From an uncultured Clostridia bacterium (GTDB lineage: Bacteria > Bacillota > Clostridia > Oscillospirales > Ruminococcaceae), in the NCBI GenBank assembly GCA_944386285.1, contig CALXAM010000020.1:1-64000 (forward strand): DNA of 64,000 nt, in the 5' to 3' direction. The translations under genes and the position numbers were made by a program. Of this stretch, positions 43,361-52,414 are shown in pieces (position 1 is the first letter of the stretch; every line of letters begins with the position of its first letter). A model generated the notes under the pieces. The model searched no databases. It was given only the letters and a program-made list of their open reading frames with translations, and was not told the DNA's origin.

Positions 43361-44704
43361 TTATGCGTTTTGACCCATCTGCATGATGCGGGCAAACGCA
43401 TCGCTGCCGATCTGCTCACTGATGGCATCAGCTTCTGCCGCCAACGCTGCGTCGTACAGCACATTTAAAAGCTCTGTTTCAAATTCAATCTCACGCTGTT
43501 CGCCGGTTTTCATATCTTTGATATTTGCTTTTCCGGTGACAAGCTCATTGTCGCCCAAAATCATCGACATCGAAGCACCCAGCTTATTTGCATATTTCAT
43601 CTGTGCTTTGACACTGCGGTCCATGATATCAAACGACACCGAGAAGCCCTCACTGCGGAGTTTATCACACAGTACCATTGCTTTCTCGAGTGCTGGCGCA
43701 CCAATTGCACCAATATATAAATCACAGCCGCGCGCAGCCGGCAGCTCAATTCCCTGTGCGTTTAACAAGAGCAAAAACCGCTCGATTCCCATACCAAAGC
43801 CAAGCGCCGGCGTCGGTTTGCCGCCCAGTTGTTCGACAAGTCCGTCATAGCGGCCACCGCCGATAATCGTACCCTGTGCGCCGATTTCTTCCGATACAAA
43901 TTCGAACACAGTTTTCGTATAATAATCAAGGCCGCGAACAATTTTCGGATCGACGACATACGGAATGCCCAGCTTATCAAGACCGCGTTTAACGGCGGTG
44001 AAGTGTTTTTCGCACTCGTCGCACAAAAAGTCAGTCACAACCGGTGCGGTACGGATGCACTCTTTATCACCATCAACCTTGCAGTCGAGGATACGCATCG
44101 GATTTTTTGAAAGACGCTCTAAGCATGTTTCGCACAGCTCGTCCTTGTGTGCTTCAAAGTGCGCACGCAGCGCCGCATGATAGTCTGCACGGCAGGTCTT
44201 ACACCCAATCGAATTGATGCGCAGAGTAATCCCTTTAACACCGAACAGCTTTAAAATATGCCAGACAAGCGAAATCAATTCCACATCGGCAGCAGGGGAG
44301 GAGGCACCGAACACCTCACAGCCAAACTGGTGAAACTCGCGCAAACGACCTGCCTGCGGACGCTCGTGACGGAAACACGGTGTAATGTAGCATGCTTTCA
44401 GGGGGAGCACGTCGTTTAACAGGCTCTGCTCAAGCGCTGCACGTACAACGCCTGCTGTACCTTCCGGTTTTAATGCAAATACATCGCGGCTTTTTTGTCC
44501 CTTAACTTCAAACATCTCTTTCTGTACCACATCGGTGGTATCACCCACGCCGCGCGAAAACAGTTCTATTGCTTCAAATGTAGGGGTACGAATCTCGCGG
44601 AAGCCAAACAGCGCCGCTGTTTCAAGCAGTGTGCGTTCAATAAACTGCCATTGATAGCTCTGGGCAGGCAAAACGTCCTGCGTGCCTCTTGGGGCTTTTA
44701 TCAC
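43361..44704 (-). CDS. hisS: Histidyl-tRNA synthetase
   Basis: A class II synthetase of about 447 aa that charges tRNA-His. IKAPRGTQDVLPAQS is the usual N-terminus, RTPTFEAIELFSRGVGD is motif 1 region, CFRHERPQAGRLREFHQFG is motif 2, the histidine A-box reads VRGLDYYTKTVFEF, and GFGMGIERFLLLL is motif 3. The C-terminal anticodon domain follows (about 335-430). I start at GTG 44704, ten bases after AAGGAG; GTG 44713 is closer to that site and the open frame continues further upstream. The leader is short and shows no T-box. Confidence 0.95.
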   Translation of the reverse strand: MIKAPRGTQDVLPAQSYQWQFIERTLLETAALFGFREIRTPTFEAIELFSRGVGDTTDVVQKEMFEVKGQKSRDVFALKPEGTAGVVRAALEQSLLNDVLPLKACYITPCFRHERPQAGRLREFHQFGCEVFGASSPAADVELISLVWHILKLFGVKGITLRINSIGCKTCRADYHAALRAHFEAHKDELCETCLERLSKNPMRILDCKVDGDKECIRTAPVVTDFLCDECEKHFTAVKRGLDKLGIPYVVDPKIVRGLDYYTKTVFEFVSEEIGAQGTIIGGGRYDGLVEQLGGKPTPALGFGMGIERFLLLLNAQGIELPAARGCDLYIGAIGAPALEKAMVLCDKLRSEGFSVSFDIMDRSVKAQMKYANKLGASMSMILGDNELVTGKANIKDMKTGEQREIEFETELLNVLYDAALAAEADAISEQIGSDAFARIMQMGQNA

Positions 44705-44792
44705 TCGGATCACTTCTCCTTTTTGTTCTATCGGCCGGCACATCGTACCGCCGCAGCCGGCAAACAGCCGGTAATTTTTTTCATACATCGCT

Positions 44793-44801
44793 ATTATAAC
44801 A
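44793..44801 (-). promoter_or_regulatory. Extended -10 promoter of hisS-aspS
   Basis: Minus strand TGTTATAAT, an extended -10 box (TG-n-TATAAT). No good -35 lies 17 bases upstream, which is common for extended -10 promoters. A short CCGGC-tgttt-GCCGG hairpin sits in the leader that follows. Confidence 0.55.
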
Positions 44802-44841
44802 CATCCGGCTTTTTCACAACAGCCTTTTTCACGAAAAAAAC

Positions 44842-44880
44842 AAAACAGCCTGTTCAAATCACTTTGACAGGCTGTTTTCA
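44842..44880 (-). terminator. Terminator after mgsA
   Basis: AAAACAGCCTGT and ACAGGCTGTTTT form a 12-bp stem; on the minus strand a T-rich tail (TTGTTTTTTTCG) follows. It separates mgsA from hisS. Confidence 0.85.
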
Positions 44881-44891
44881 TTTTTGAATTT

Positions 44892-45290
44892 TCAGCGCCG
44901 GACAATCGAACGCCAGTCGAGATCGCCGCGCTCCAATCCGTGGATGAGCATTTCACCCGTTGCAATATTCGTTGCAATCGGAATGTTGTGAACATCACAC
45001 AGACGAAGCAATGTCATCTCGTTCGGTTCGTGTTCCTTGACCGTATGTGGATCACGGAAAAACAATACCATATCAATCTCATTGCAGGCGATACGTGCGG
45101 CAATCTGCTGATCACCGCCTTGTGCACCGCTTAAAAAGCGTTCTACTTTAAGACCTGTTGCCTCGGAAACGAGCTTACCTGTTGTTCCCGTTGCGCACAG
45201 TGTATGCTTGCTCAAAATCCCGCAATATGCGATGCAAAATTGAATCATCAACTCCTTTTTGGCATCATGTGCAATCAATGCAATTGTCAT
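44892..45290 (-). CDS. mgsA: Methylglyoxal synthase
   Basis: A 132-aa enzyme that turns dihydroxyacetone phosphate into methylglyoxal and phosphate, a bypass that relieves sugar-phosphate stress. [18 protein letters not shown] (phosphate loop), [16 protein letters not shown] and [14 protein letters not shown] are the family marks, including the catalytic Asp and His. The ATG at 45290 has AAAGGG eight bases before it. It lies 45 bases after the minD-like gene, an order common in Clostridia. Confidence 0.96.
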   Translation of the reverse strand: MTIALIAHDAKKELMIQFCIAYCGILSKHTLCATGTTGKLVSEATGLKVERFLSGAQGGDQQIAARIACNEIDMVLFFRDPHTVKEHEPNEMTLLRLCDVHNIPIATNIATGEMLIHGLERGDLDWRSIVRR

Positions 45291-45335
45291 ACCGAACACC
45301 CTTTCCTGATTGTTTACCTCACCTGAAAACCATTC

Positions 45336-46061
45336 TCATACCGTTTTCAAAATCAGCGGGATATAGGAGCCGGTTAACCGCGACACAATCGCATCCGCAA
45401 TCCGCATCACCTTTTTTTCGCCGGCGCCGCCTTTATTGACAAGACCTGCAGCATTTTTTACAAACGGAACCACACCCAGCAGTGCCGTTCCGCACAGGTC
45501 CATCGCTTCATCCAGATCCACAAGCCCGCCGCTTTTGACTGCATCACGGTCCACCTTGTTGAATACAAGCCGCGCAGGAACACTGAGCATCGGTGCAAGC
45601 TTCTGCACATCCCGCGCACAGACGATGTCGGGCGTCAGTACCACCACAGCTTCATTCGAAACACTATTTGCAATGTCTGCACTGTTAAAAAGCCCTGCCG
45701 GAAGATCCAGCAGAATCAGATCATATCTGTTTTCGACTCCGCGAAGAAGTGCTGCTTGTTTTATCAATGCAGCATTTGTTTGTCCGCTCTCTTCATGCGC
45801 ACAGCAAAGGGAAAGCCCATCAATGTCGGGATGAGAATAGACCGCACTTTGCATTCGACATTTTCCTGACATCACATCGCCTAAATGAAATACCATTTGA
45901 TCCTGCATTGAAAGCATTAAGTCAAGGGAACAAAGCGGTGCATCAAAATCAGCCAGTAAAACGCGTTTTCCTGCTCTTGCTGCGGCAATCCCTAACATTA
46001 CTGTTACGGTTGACTTTCCGGTGCCGCCTTTACCGGAAAGAACAGAAATGATCTTTGCCAT
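45336..46061 (-). CDS. minD: MinD/ParA-like P-loop ATPase
   Basis: A 241-aa ATPase of the MinD branch. It has the deviant Walker A GKGGTGKST, switch I region LLADFDAPLCSLD (the more usual form is D-x-D-x-G) and Walker B YDLILLDLPAG. MinD works with MinC to keep FtsZ from poles. Here no minC or minE lies beside it, and the C-terminal helix (IVSRLTGSYIPLIL) is a short, only weakly basic membrane-targeting candidate. The place between PBP2/mre and mgsA supports a MinD assignment. The ribosome site is AGGAGATATGG. A promoter lies at 46100-46128. Confidence 0.8.
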   Translation of the reverse strand: MAKIISVLSGKGGTGKSTVTVMLGIAAARAGKRVLLADFDAPLCSLDLMLSMQDQMVFHLGDVMSGKCRMQSAVYSHPDIDGLSLCCAHEESGQTNAALIKQAALLRGVENRYDLILLDLPAGLFNSADIANSVSNEAVVVLTPDIVCARDVQKLAPMLSVPARLVFNKVDRDAVKSGGLVDLDEAMDLCGTALLGVVPFVKNAAGLVNKGGAGEKKVMRIADAIVSRLTGSYIPLILKTV

Positions 46062-46099
46062 CCATATCTCCTGTTTTTGCGAAAATCGCTATGAATCTA

Positions 46100-46128
46100 A
46101 ATATATTATATCAATCATACACAGTCAA
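46100..46128 (-). promoter_or_regulatory. Promoter of the minD-mgsA pair
   Basis: Minus-strand TTGACT (46123-46128), a 17-base spacer and TATATT (46100-46105), about 38 bases before the minD-like ATG. Confidence 0.6.
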
Positions 46129-46176
46129 CGCAAGAGTTAAATAAAAACTTTTTGTGTTTATGACTGTTTTTTCGAA

Positions 46177-48369
46177 CTAATTTCCTGCGTTTTCCGAAAC
46201 TGTGCTCGATTCTGTAGCAGATTGTTCCTCAGCTTGTTCGGTTTCCGACTCTTCCTCAGGATAATTTTCCGGATAGGTTGCTTTATCATACGCCAAAATA
46301 ATATCGCGTAAAAGTCTCTGCGTTGTCGAACCATCATAAACAAGTACGGAAACTGCAAATTCCGGCTCGCCATCTTTTAACACATAAGCAATAAAGCAAT
46401 GATGCGTCCGTGTTGATGTCACCTGTGGTGTACCGGTTTTTGCATATACCTCGTAGCCAAGCTCTTCTAAATCCGTAATCTGATACGGGGAAGGAAAGCT
46501 TTCCGCCAACCGGTTCATACCTTCTGAAACTTCATTATAAGTCGATTCCGACATGGAAATCTCAGAAAGGACAGATGGCTCATACTCTTCTACCACATTG
46601 CCGCTTTCATCAAGAAGAGAATCAAGCAAATGCACCTGATACCGTTTTCCCTTATTGGCAAGTGTCATTGCTTCCACTGCCATCTGAAGCGGTGTAACTT
46701 GTGTATTCATCTGGCCGATTGCTGCCTGAATGGCGTTACCTGCCTGCCAGTTTGGATCGTCTGTGTGCGAAAGGCAGCTGCTTGCCTCTGCATTTGACAC
46801 CTCGATTCCAGTGGATACGCCAAGGCCAAAGCCTTCCGCATATTTATTGAACAAATCAACACCCATACGGCGCCCTAAATCATAGAAAAACGAGTTGCAT
46901 GAATCATACAGCGCGGTAGACGCATCCAAATAGGCACCGCCCTTATGACGCGTACCCACACAATTCGGCGTCCAGTCCGGCGCATAATATGTGTAGTAGT
47001 CGCCGTTGCAATAAAAGGTTGTATCCGGTGTAATATATCCTTCTTCCAAACCGGCAACTGCCACAATCGGTTTAAATGTCGAACCAGGGCGGAACAAACC
47101 GGAAAGTGCCAGATTGTTTAACGGACTGCCCTCGGCCGATTCCACTGCCTTGTAATCGGTCAAATATGTCTCCATATCATAATACGGGTAGGAGATACTT
47201 GTGAGCACACCGCCGGTTTTTGCATCTAAAAGCACCATTGCACCGTTTGTAGAATGTTTATCACTTGTACTGTTATACCAGTCAATATATTCGGCAAAAA
47301 TTGTCTGTAATTCTTTTTGCAGCGCATAATCAATGGTAAGCTGTACTGTCTGTCCCGCAATCGGCGCACTGCTTTCCTGCACTTCAATAATGTCACCTTG
47401 CGCATTTTGCGTCACAGTCATCGTTCCGCGTGTACCACGCAGTTCTTCTTCAAATGCCTCTTCAATTCCGCCGCGTCCTACAACATCATCCAGTTTATAT
47501 TGTTTTCCCGGATTATCAGAAAACTGATCTTTATATTTTGTCTCATATTCGCCGTCGTAAATTTTTGTGACATTTCCGAGCAAGTTGGACGCTACATCAC
47601 CGTTTAAATAAACACGCTCGCTCGTCTCTGAAACCGTGACACCCGGAAGATCGTCAGAAAGTTCCCGCAAAAGCGCTACGGTTGACGCAGAAACGTCCTT
47701 CGCAAATGTATATCGTGTATTATACGCAGAAAAATCTGAAGACAACATCATATATCGCACACCGGCGATTTTTCTCGCATATTCCTCGCTATATCCCTCA
47801 TAGGTACAACTATCATATGGTTCGCCGCAGTGGGTACAGTTTCCGTCTTCATCGCGATATTTTTTGATACCTGTTTCCTGAAAAAGCCATTCCATGCAAT
47901 TTTCCGCGGTTGCATAATCATTGACACCGACTTTCTTCTTAAGTCTTGCGATCTCTGTGTCGCTGTCAGGTAAGAATTCATACGGCGTTTCTAATGTAAC
48001 AGGCAAACTATCTTCCCATATTTCAGAAAGATCTTCAAACAGTCGGATCAATGTGTATATGAGTTTATTTGTTGCATCGTTATCCAGCGTCAAACGATTC
48101 TCTTTCTCCATTGCCAAAAAATCGAATTCGATATTATATGACGCAGCATTATCAACCAAAACCACGCCATTTCGATCTACGATCTTGCCTCTTGCAGCAG
48201 GAACCTCGATTTCAGTCGTTGTTCCGCTTTTCGCTTGTTTTAAATACCCCGCCCCATCCACAATCTGATATTCAAATACACGAATGGATGCTGCTACGCA
48301 CATTACAACACACAATCCAATCAGAATGGCAGTACGCACCCGATGTGTTTTTGCGTCAGAAACGGTCAT
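46177..48369 (-). CDS. mrdA: Class B penicillin-binding protein, PBP2 type
   Basis: A 730-aa transpeptidase for elongation-phase peptidoglycan. After an N-terminal anchor (about 12-31) come the dimerisation/pedestal domain and the transpeptidase domain. The active-site motifs are present: SxxK at Ser430 (GSTFKPIV), SxN at Ser490 (DSCNSFF) and KTG in YAKTGTPQ. The pedestal holds Cys158, Cys178, Cys181 and Cys188, with a C-x-x-C spaced pair, which is unusual. The C-terminal tail is acidic and Ser/Glu-rich. AAAGGAG precedes the ATG. It ends the mreBCD operon and would partner MreC and a SEDS protein such as RodA, which is not in the window. Confidence 0.92.
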   Translation of the reverse strand: MTVSDAKTHRVRTAILIGLCVVMCVAASIRVFEYQIVDGAGYLKQAKSGTTTEIEVPAARGKIVDRNGVVLVDNAASYNIEFDFLAMEKENRLTLDNDATNKLIYTLIRLFEDLSEIWEDSLPVTLETPYEFLPDSDTEIARLKKKVGVNDYATAENCMEWLFQETGIKKYRDEDGNCTHCGEPYDSCTYEGYSEEYARKIAGVRYMMLSSDFSAYNTRYTFAKDVSASTVALLRELSDDLPGVTVSETSERVYLNGDVASNLLGNVTKIYDGEYETKYKDQFSDNPGKQYKLDDVVGRGGIEEAFEEELRGTRGTMTVTQNAQGDIIEVQESSAPIAGQTVQLTIDYALQKELQTIFAEYIDWYNSTSDKHSTNGAMVLLDAKTGGVLTSISYPYYDMETYLTDYKAVESAEGSPLNNLALSGLFRPGSTFKPIVAVAGLEEGYITPDTTFYCNGDYYTYYAPDWTPNCVGTRHKGGAYLDASTALYDSCNSFFYDLGRRMGVDLFNKYAEGFGLGVSTGIEVSNAEASSCLSHTDDPNWQAGNAIQAAIGQMNTQVTPLQMAVEAMTLANKGKRYQVHLLDSLLDESGNVVEEYEPSVLSEISMSESTYNEVSEGMNRLAESFPSPYQITDLEELGYEVYAKTGTPQVTSTRTHHCFIAYVLKDGEPEFAVSVLVYDGSTTQRLLRDIILAYDKATYPENYPEEESETEQAEEQSATESSTVSENAGN

Positions 48370-48390
48370 GGGAATCTCCTTTCTTACTGT

Positions 48391-48912
48391 TCATGCGCGC
48401 GGCGCATGATGGAATGAAAATGCAATTTTTCGTATGAGAAGGTAAAACAGCGGAAACACAACGAGTGTATAAACTGCACAAGGAAGAATCTGACGATAAA
48501 TTACAGAATATGCCCCAGGATATCGCCAAATCAAATAACAAAACAAATAGTCAAGCACTCCCTGGAATAAAAGCGTTGCCGCACAGAATGCGATTGCATT
48601 CAACATACGGGTGTGCAAAAAATAAACGCATAGGATAGAAATGGTCACGCCGCAAAGCAGCAAGATCAATCCGTTGAATCCAAACAATCGATCAGATGAA
48701 ATATCCCATAAGAGTCCAGCGACGCCGCAAAAAATTCCGGATGATACCACATTTTCATACATGGAAACACCGACAGCTACCGCTACTAAAAATACAGGCT
48801 TTATTCCGAAAAATGTTAAAAATCCCGGTATCGTCTGAAGCAAGTACGCCAAAAGCAACAGAAGGGAATAGCAAACCCATTTAAACACTGTATGGAGATG
48901 TCTGTTTTTCAT
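48391..48912 (-). CDS. mreD: Rod shape-determining protein MreD
   Basis: A 173-aa integral membrane protein with five to six helices covering most of its length (about 10-32, 35-55, 60-95, 100-130, 140-165). Motifs are weak in this family; position between mreC and the class B PBP and the hydrophobic profile make the assignment. The ATG at 48912 follows AGAGG with eight bases between; GTG three codons upstream is too close to that site. It lies 18 bases after the mreC stop. Confidence 0.88.
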   Translation of the reverse strand: MKNRHLHTVFKWVCYSLLLLLAYLLQTIPGFLTFFGIKPVFLVAVAVGVSMYENVVSSGIFCGVAGLLWDISSDRLFGFNGLILLLCGVTISILCVYFLHTRMLNAIAFCAATLLFQGVLDYLFCYLIWRYPGAYSVIYRQILPCAVYTLVVFPLFYLLIRKIAFSFHHAPRA

Positions 48913-48930
48913 TGATAACACCTCTCTTGC

Positions 48931-49800
48931 TTATTCACCATCTGCATAATCATCAAGGCGGCTGCCTTGCCCTAAAAACGAAGTAATCACCTGCACGGTA
49001 GAAACCGATTCAATGTCAACATAAGGACGAATGACCGCATAGCGCGTGATTCCATGTGCCTCTGTTTCAATAGACTCAATTTCACCAATCGCAATTCCCT
49101 TTGGATAGAGCCCTGATGAACCAGCAGTGATAATCATGCCGCCGGCCTCCATCGTTACATCTTCAGACAAGATCGAAAGCTTCGTCTTTCCATCCTGCGC
49201 CAATGTATAATCGCCGCTTACAACGCCCAATTGTTCTGTTGTAAGTTCAATTGCACTCACATCAATTTCCGGGCTCAAAATCGTTTTTACCCGCGCACTC
49301 ACCGGTCCTACGTCACTTACAATTCCTACAAGTCCCTCAGATGTAATCACCGGGTCATTTTTTCCGATGCCATGAAGCGATCCGCGATCAATGATAAACG
49401 ATCCCGCGCGATCCGCCGAATCACGGCTTACCACCTGTGCCGGCATCAATTCAAAGTCCTCATTGACTTCCTTAATCTGTGCCGCTTCTTTCAATCGTTC
49501 ATTTTCATCTTTCAGCGCTTCATAATCGATCATCTGTTGATTCAATTCTGCAATTTTCTCTTTGAGCTGTTCGTTCTCCTCTGCGTTTTCACGCGCATTC
49601 ACAAGCGGATCAAACCATCCACCAACCGTGTTGCTTATAAATGCTCCCGCTTTTTGAAACGGTGTCGTAACCATCTGCAAAAGATTCCGCGGAATATTGG
49701 CAATTCCGTCCGTTGAAGCAGAATAAAGCATCATACCGAACATCACAGCTGCCACCGCAAGGATAATTTTAAATTTTTTACTTTTAAAAAATTCCCCCAT
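48931..49800 (-). CDS. mreC: Rod shape-determining protein MreC
   Basis: A 289-aa protein with one N-terminal membrane helix (about 10-28), a coiled coil (about 65-110, ENEQLKEKIAELNQQMIDYE) and the C-terminal double beta-barrel (about 120-275). Family marks are SFIIDRGSLHGIGKNDPVI, GLVGIVSDVGP and GLYPKGIAIGEI. MreC lies outside the membrane and links MreB filaments to PBP2. GGAGGTG precedes the ATG. Confidence 0.96.
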   Translation of the reverse strand: MGEFFKSKKFKIILAVAAVMFGMMLYSASTDGIANIPRNLLQMVTTPFQKAGAFISNTVGGWFDPLVNARENAEENEQLKEKIAELNQQMIDYEALKDENERLKEAAQIKEVNEDFELMPAQVVSRDSADRAGSFIIDRGSLHGIGKNDPVITSEGLVGIVSDVGPVSARVKTILSPEIDVSAIELTTEQLGVVSGDYTLAQDGKTKLSILSEDVTMEAGGMIITAGSSGLYPKGIAIGEIESIETEAHGITRYAVIRPYVDIESVSTVQVITSFLGQGSRLDDYADGE

Positions 49801-49848
49801 GGGACACCTCCGCCTGACTGTTTTGTCTTATTTCTTCACTGTGTATGC

Positions 49849-49911
49849 AAAAAAACAAAAAGCTCCATTTTTCCCCTTGCCGCTTTGAAAAAAGGGAAAA
49901 GCGGAACTTTT
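49849..49911 (-). terminator. Possible attenuating terminator between mreB and mreC
   Basis: On the minus strand AAAGTTCCGCTTTTCCC can pair with GGGGAAAAATGGAGCTTT, an imperfect stem of about 15 bp with a large loop, followed by TTTTTGTTTTTTT. The genes are co-directional, so it would reduce rather than end transcription of mreC, mreD and mrdA. Confidence 0.5.
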
Positions 49912-49937
49912 GTCAAGCGCATCCTGTATGCGCCTTT

Positions 49938-50957
49938 TTAATATTTTACATCATCGCTTGAAACAACACTTGCAAGCTTATCCATATGCTCAAGAATTTC
50001 ACCCGTGCCGAGTGCCACGCAGTCAAGCGGATCATTTGCAGCATAAACTTCCATACCGGTTTCCTGTGCAATCAGTTTATCAAGTCCGCGTAAAAGCGCA
50101 CCGCCGCCAGTCAGCACAATACCCTGGTCAATAATATCCGCTGCAAGCTCCGGCGGTGTTTTTTCAAGTGTTACACGAACTGCCTCAAGAACTTCCTGTA
50201 ACGTATCAATGAGTGCCTCACGGATTTCTGTAGAAGTAACTACAATATTTTCCGGCAAACCGGTCAACAGGTTACGTCCTTTAATCTCTGTGGTCAATTC
50301 TTCATCAAGCGGGAACGCATTACCTACATTGATTTTGATATCCTCTGCTGTACGTTCACCGATCAAAAGATTGTATTTCTTTTTGATATAGTTGATAATA
50401 TCCACGTCAAATTTATCGCCGCCGACACGCACTGATTTTGCAGCAACAATGCCGCCCAATGAAATGACAGCAACTTCTGTTGTACCGCCGCCGATATCAA
50501 CAACGATACTGCCGGTCGGTTCTGCAACAGGCAATCCTGCGCCAATTGCAGCAGCCATTGGCTCTTCAACAATGATGACACGTTTTGCACCGGCACGTTC
50601 TGCCGATTCTTTGACTGCACGGCGCTCCACTTCTGTAACGCCAGATGGAATACAAATGACAACGCGTGCTTTTGTCAGCATCGAGTTGCCGAGCGCTTTA
50701 CGAATAAACTCCTGAAGCATACTTGTCGTAATATCAAAATCTGCAATTACACCATCTTTTAACGGACGCACTGTTACAATAGAACCAGGTGTTCTGCCAA
50801 CAACATCTTTTGCCGCCTGACCGACGCTTTTGACCACGTCATTTTTAATATCTACTGCCACAACAGACGGCTCACGAATGATAATTCCTTTTCCTTTCAT
50901 GTAAACGAGTGTGTTTGCTGTTCCGAGGTCGATACCAATATCCTTTGTAAAAAACAT
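49938..50957 (-). CDS. mreB: Rod shape-determining protein MreB (actin-like)
   Basis: A 339-aa actin-like ATPase that guides lateral wall synthesis. [19 protein letters not shown] holds the first phosphate loop, [18 protein letters not shown] the second and [12 protein letters not shown] the adenosine-binding loop. There is no sign of truncation. The ATG at 50957 follows GGAGGG. Its own promoter lies inside the 3' end of maf. The gene is 137 bases upstream of mreC with a possible attenuator between them. Confidence 0.97.
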   Translation of the reverse strand: MFFTKDIGIDLGTANTLVYMKGKGIIIREPSVVAVDIKNDVVKSVGQAAKDVVGRTPGSIVTVRPLKDGVIADFDITTSMLQEFIRKALGNSMLTKARVVICIPSGVTEVERRAVKESAERAGAKRVIIVEEPMAAAIGAGLPVAEPTGSIVVDIGGGTTEVAVISLGGIVAAKSVRVGGDKFDVDIINYIKKKYNLLIGERTAEDIKINVGNAFPLDEELTTEIKGRNLLTGLPENIVVTSTEIREALIDTLQEVLEAVRVTLEKTPPELAADIIDQGIVLTGGGALLRGLDKLIAQETGMEVYAANDPLDCVALGTGEILEHMDKLASVVSSDDVKY

Positions 50958-50997
50958 AAAACCCTCCGTACTACTTTTCAAAACTTTTTTATTGTTA

Positions 50998-51024
50998 CGC
51001 AAAGGCAGAGATTCTGTCTTTGCG
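50998..51024 (-). other. Hairpin in the mreB leader
   Basis: CGCAAAGGCAGA and TCTGTCTTTGCG form a 12-bp stem with one G-U pair and a three-base loop. It lies between the promoter and the ribosome site of mreB and has no T-run, so it is not a terminator. It may stabilise the mRNA or bind a protein. Confidence 0.5.
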
Positions 51025-51047
51025 AATGATTTCATTCATTCTTACTT

Positions 51048-51076
51048 ATTATACCCGCACTTTGCGCGTTTCTCAA
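51048..51076 (-). promoter_or_regulatory. Promoter of mreBCD-mrdA
   Basis: Minus-strand TTGAGA (51071-51076), a 17-base spacer and TATAAT (51048-51053). The -35 overlaps the last codons of maf. Confidence 0.75.
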
Positions 51077-51669
51077 CCGTTAAATTGTGAATTTTCCGAC
51101 TTTTTTCGTGTTTTTTCATTTTCGTAAGATCCTAACACACGCACAAGCCTTGAAACAGGGAGTCCAACGACATTATTATAGTCTCCTTCGATCTTTTCTA
51201 CAAACAGACCGCCTTTTCCTTGAATGCCATAGGCTCCGGCTTTATCATACGGCTCGTCTGTCTTTGCATAGGAAGCGATCTCTTCTTCGGATAACGGATA
51301 AAACCATACACCTGTTTCACATACAAACGTTTTTTCTTCCTGTGCCGTTTTGATACAAACACCAGTAAACACGCTGTGCCGTCTGCCGCTCAACATCGTA
51401 AGTATCCGGACAGCATCATCATAATCTTTTGGTTTTCCAAGTGCTTCATTTCCGACAGCAACAACTGTGTCACATCCAATCACCGTTTCAGATGCATCCA
51501 AAAATGCAGCACGCGCTTTTTGTTGTGCAAGCACCTTGGCAAGTGCACAGGGAGACGGCGCCGAAACAGTACGCTCATCAATATCTGCCGGACGAATCGA
51601 AAACAAGAGTCCCGTCGCACGCAGCAATTCAATTCGCCGCGGGGATTTTGACGCTAAAACAAGATTCAT
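51073..51669 (-). CDS. maf: Maf-family nucleotide pyrophosphatase
   Basis: A 198-aa cytoplasmic hydrolase of non-canonical nucleoside triphosphates (dTTP/UTP pyrophosphatase type in many Firmicutes). LVLASKSPRRIELLRATG is the substrate-binding N-terminus, VIGCDTVVAVGNEALGKP holds the catalytic Asp, and KAGAYGIQGKGGLFVEKIEG is the family C-terminal motif. I start at ATG 51669; a TTG three codons upstream is too close to the ribosome-site-like AAGGGG. It lies five bases after the DUF4321 gene. Confidence 0.94.
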   Translation of the reverse strand: MNLVLASKSPRRIELLRATGLLFSIRPADIDERTVSAPSPCALAKVLAQQKARAAFLDASETVIGCDTVVAVGNEALGKPKDYDDAVRILTMLSGRRHSVFTGVCIKTAQEEKTFVCETGVWFYPLSEEEIASYAKTDEPYDKAGAYGIQGKGGLFVEKIEGDYNNVVGLPVSRLVRVLGSYENEKTRKKSENSQFNG

Positions 51670-51674
51670 CCCAT

Positions 51675-51944
51675 TCAAAGCCCCTTTGAAAAAATTTTAT
51701 AAAGCCACAAACAGAGCAAAATGCTTAAAATTTTAATAATATTCACATCAATCGAGAATCCAAACGACACTGCCGCAATTCCAATATCAATCGTAATCGG
51801 ATTGGGGGAACCCACGCCAATCGTCTGTCCGGCAGTCAAAAACGACAGCCATGGTACTGCTGCACATACCGTCGTCAGAAGTGCACCCAGCACAACACCG
51901 CCCAACAACAGTAAAATGAACACCAATGTCTTTTTAAAATTCAT
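51675..51944 (-). CDS. DUF4321 membrane protein
   Basis: An 89-aa protein with two hydrophobic helices (about 5-35 and 60-85) joined by a loop, typical of DUF4321, a family that sits next to maf in many Clostridia. Its function is unknown. AAAGGAG precedes the ATG at 51944, and the start overlaps the end of dut by 11 bases. Confidence 0.85.
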   Translation of the reverse strand: MNFKKTLVFILLLLGGVVLGALLTTVCAAVPWLSFLTAGQTIGVGSPNPITIDIGIAAVSFGFSIDVNIIKILSILLCLWLYKIFSKGL

Positions 51945-52389
51945 TGTGCGGCACTCCTTTTCCTGTTGAACCGAATCCACCGTTTCCGCGCGCTGTCTCA
52001 TCCAGGGTATCGCATTCAACGAGTTTTGGCAAAAAAACAGGCGCAAATACCATTTGGGCAATTCGATCACCGGGTTCGACTAAAAACGGCGTATCACCAT
52101 GATTAAAAAGCGGCACAATGATTTCGCCGCGATAATCACTGTCAACAACCCCAACACAATTCGCAGGAGACACACCGAATGAAGCTGCGATTCCACTGCG
52201 TGCATAGATAAACGCCGCCACGTCGTTTGCAGGAATTGCGATCGCAATTCCTGTTTTCACCCGTACAATTTCACCAGGTAAAATTTCAGCAAAACAATCC
52301 GCATACAAATCATATCCCGCACTGCCCTGTGTTGCACGTGCAGGAAGACGCGCCGTATCGCTTACCCGTTTCACTTGTATTGATTCCAT
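51934..52389 (-). CDS. dut: dUTP diphosphatase, trimeric
   Basis: A 151-aa enzyme that splits dUTP to dUMP and pyrophosphate, keeping uracil out of DNA. All five trimeric dUTPase motifs are seen: GSAGYDLYA, ARSGIAASFGV, GVVDSDYRGEI, GDRIAQMVF and the C-terminal arm RGNGGFGSTG. AGGAGAAAAC precedes the ATG at 52389. It lies 25 bases after the U32 gene stop and overlaps the DUF4321 start. Confidence 0.96.
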   Translation of the reverse strand: MESIQVKRVSDTARLPARATQGSAGYDLYADCFAEILPGEIVRVKTGIAIAIPANDVAAFIYARSGIAASFGVSPANCVGVVDSDYRGEIIVPLFNHGDTPFLVEPGDRIAQMVFAPVFLPKLVECDTLDETARGNGGFGSTGKGVPHNEF

Positions 52390-52414
52390 TTTGTTTTCTC
52401 CTATTTTTGTAAAG

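Noticed and set aside
44704-44842. T-box riboswitch upstream of hisS-aspS
   Set aside because: The leader between promoter and start is too short, and I see neither a T-box sequence nor a stem I specifier loop.
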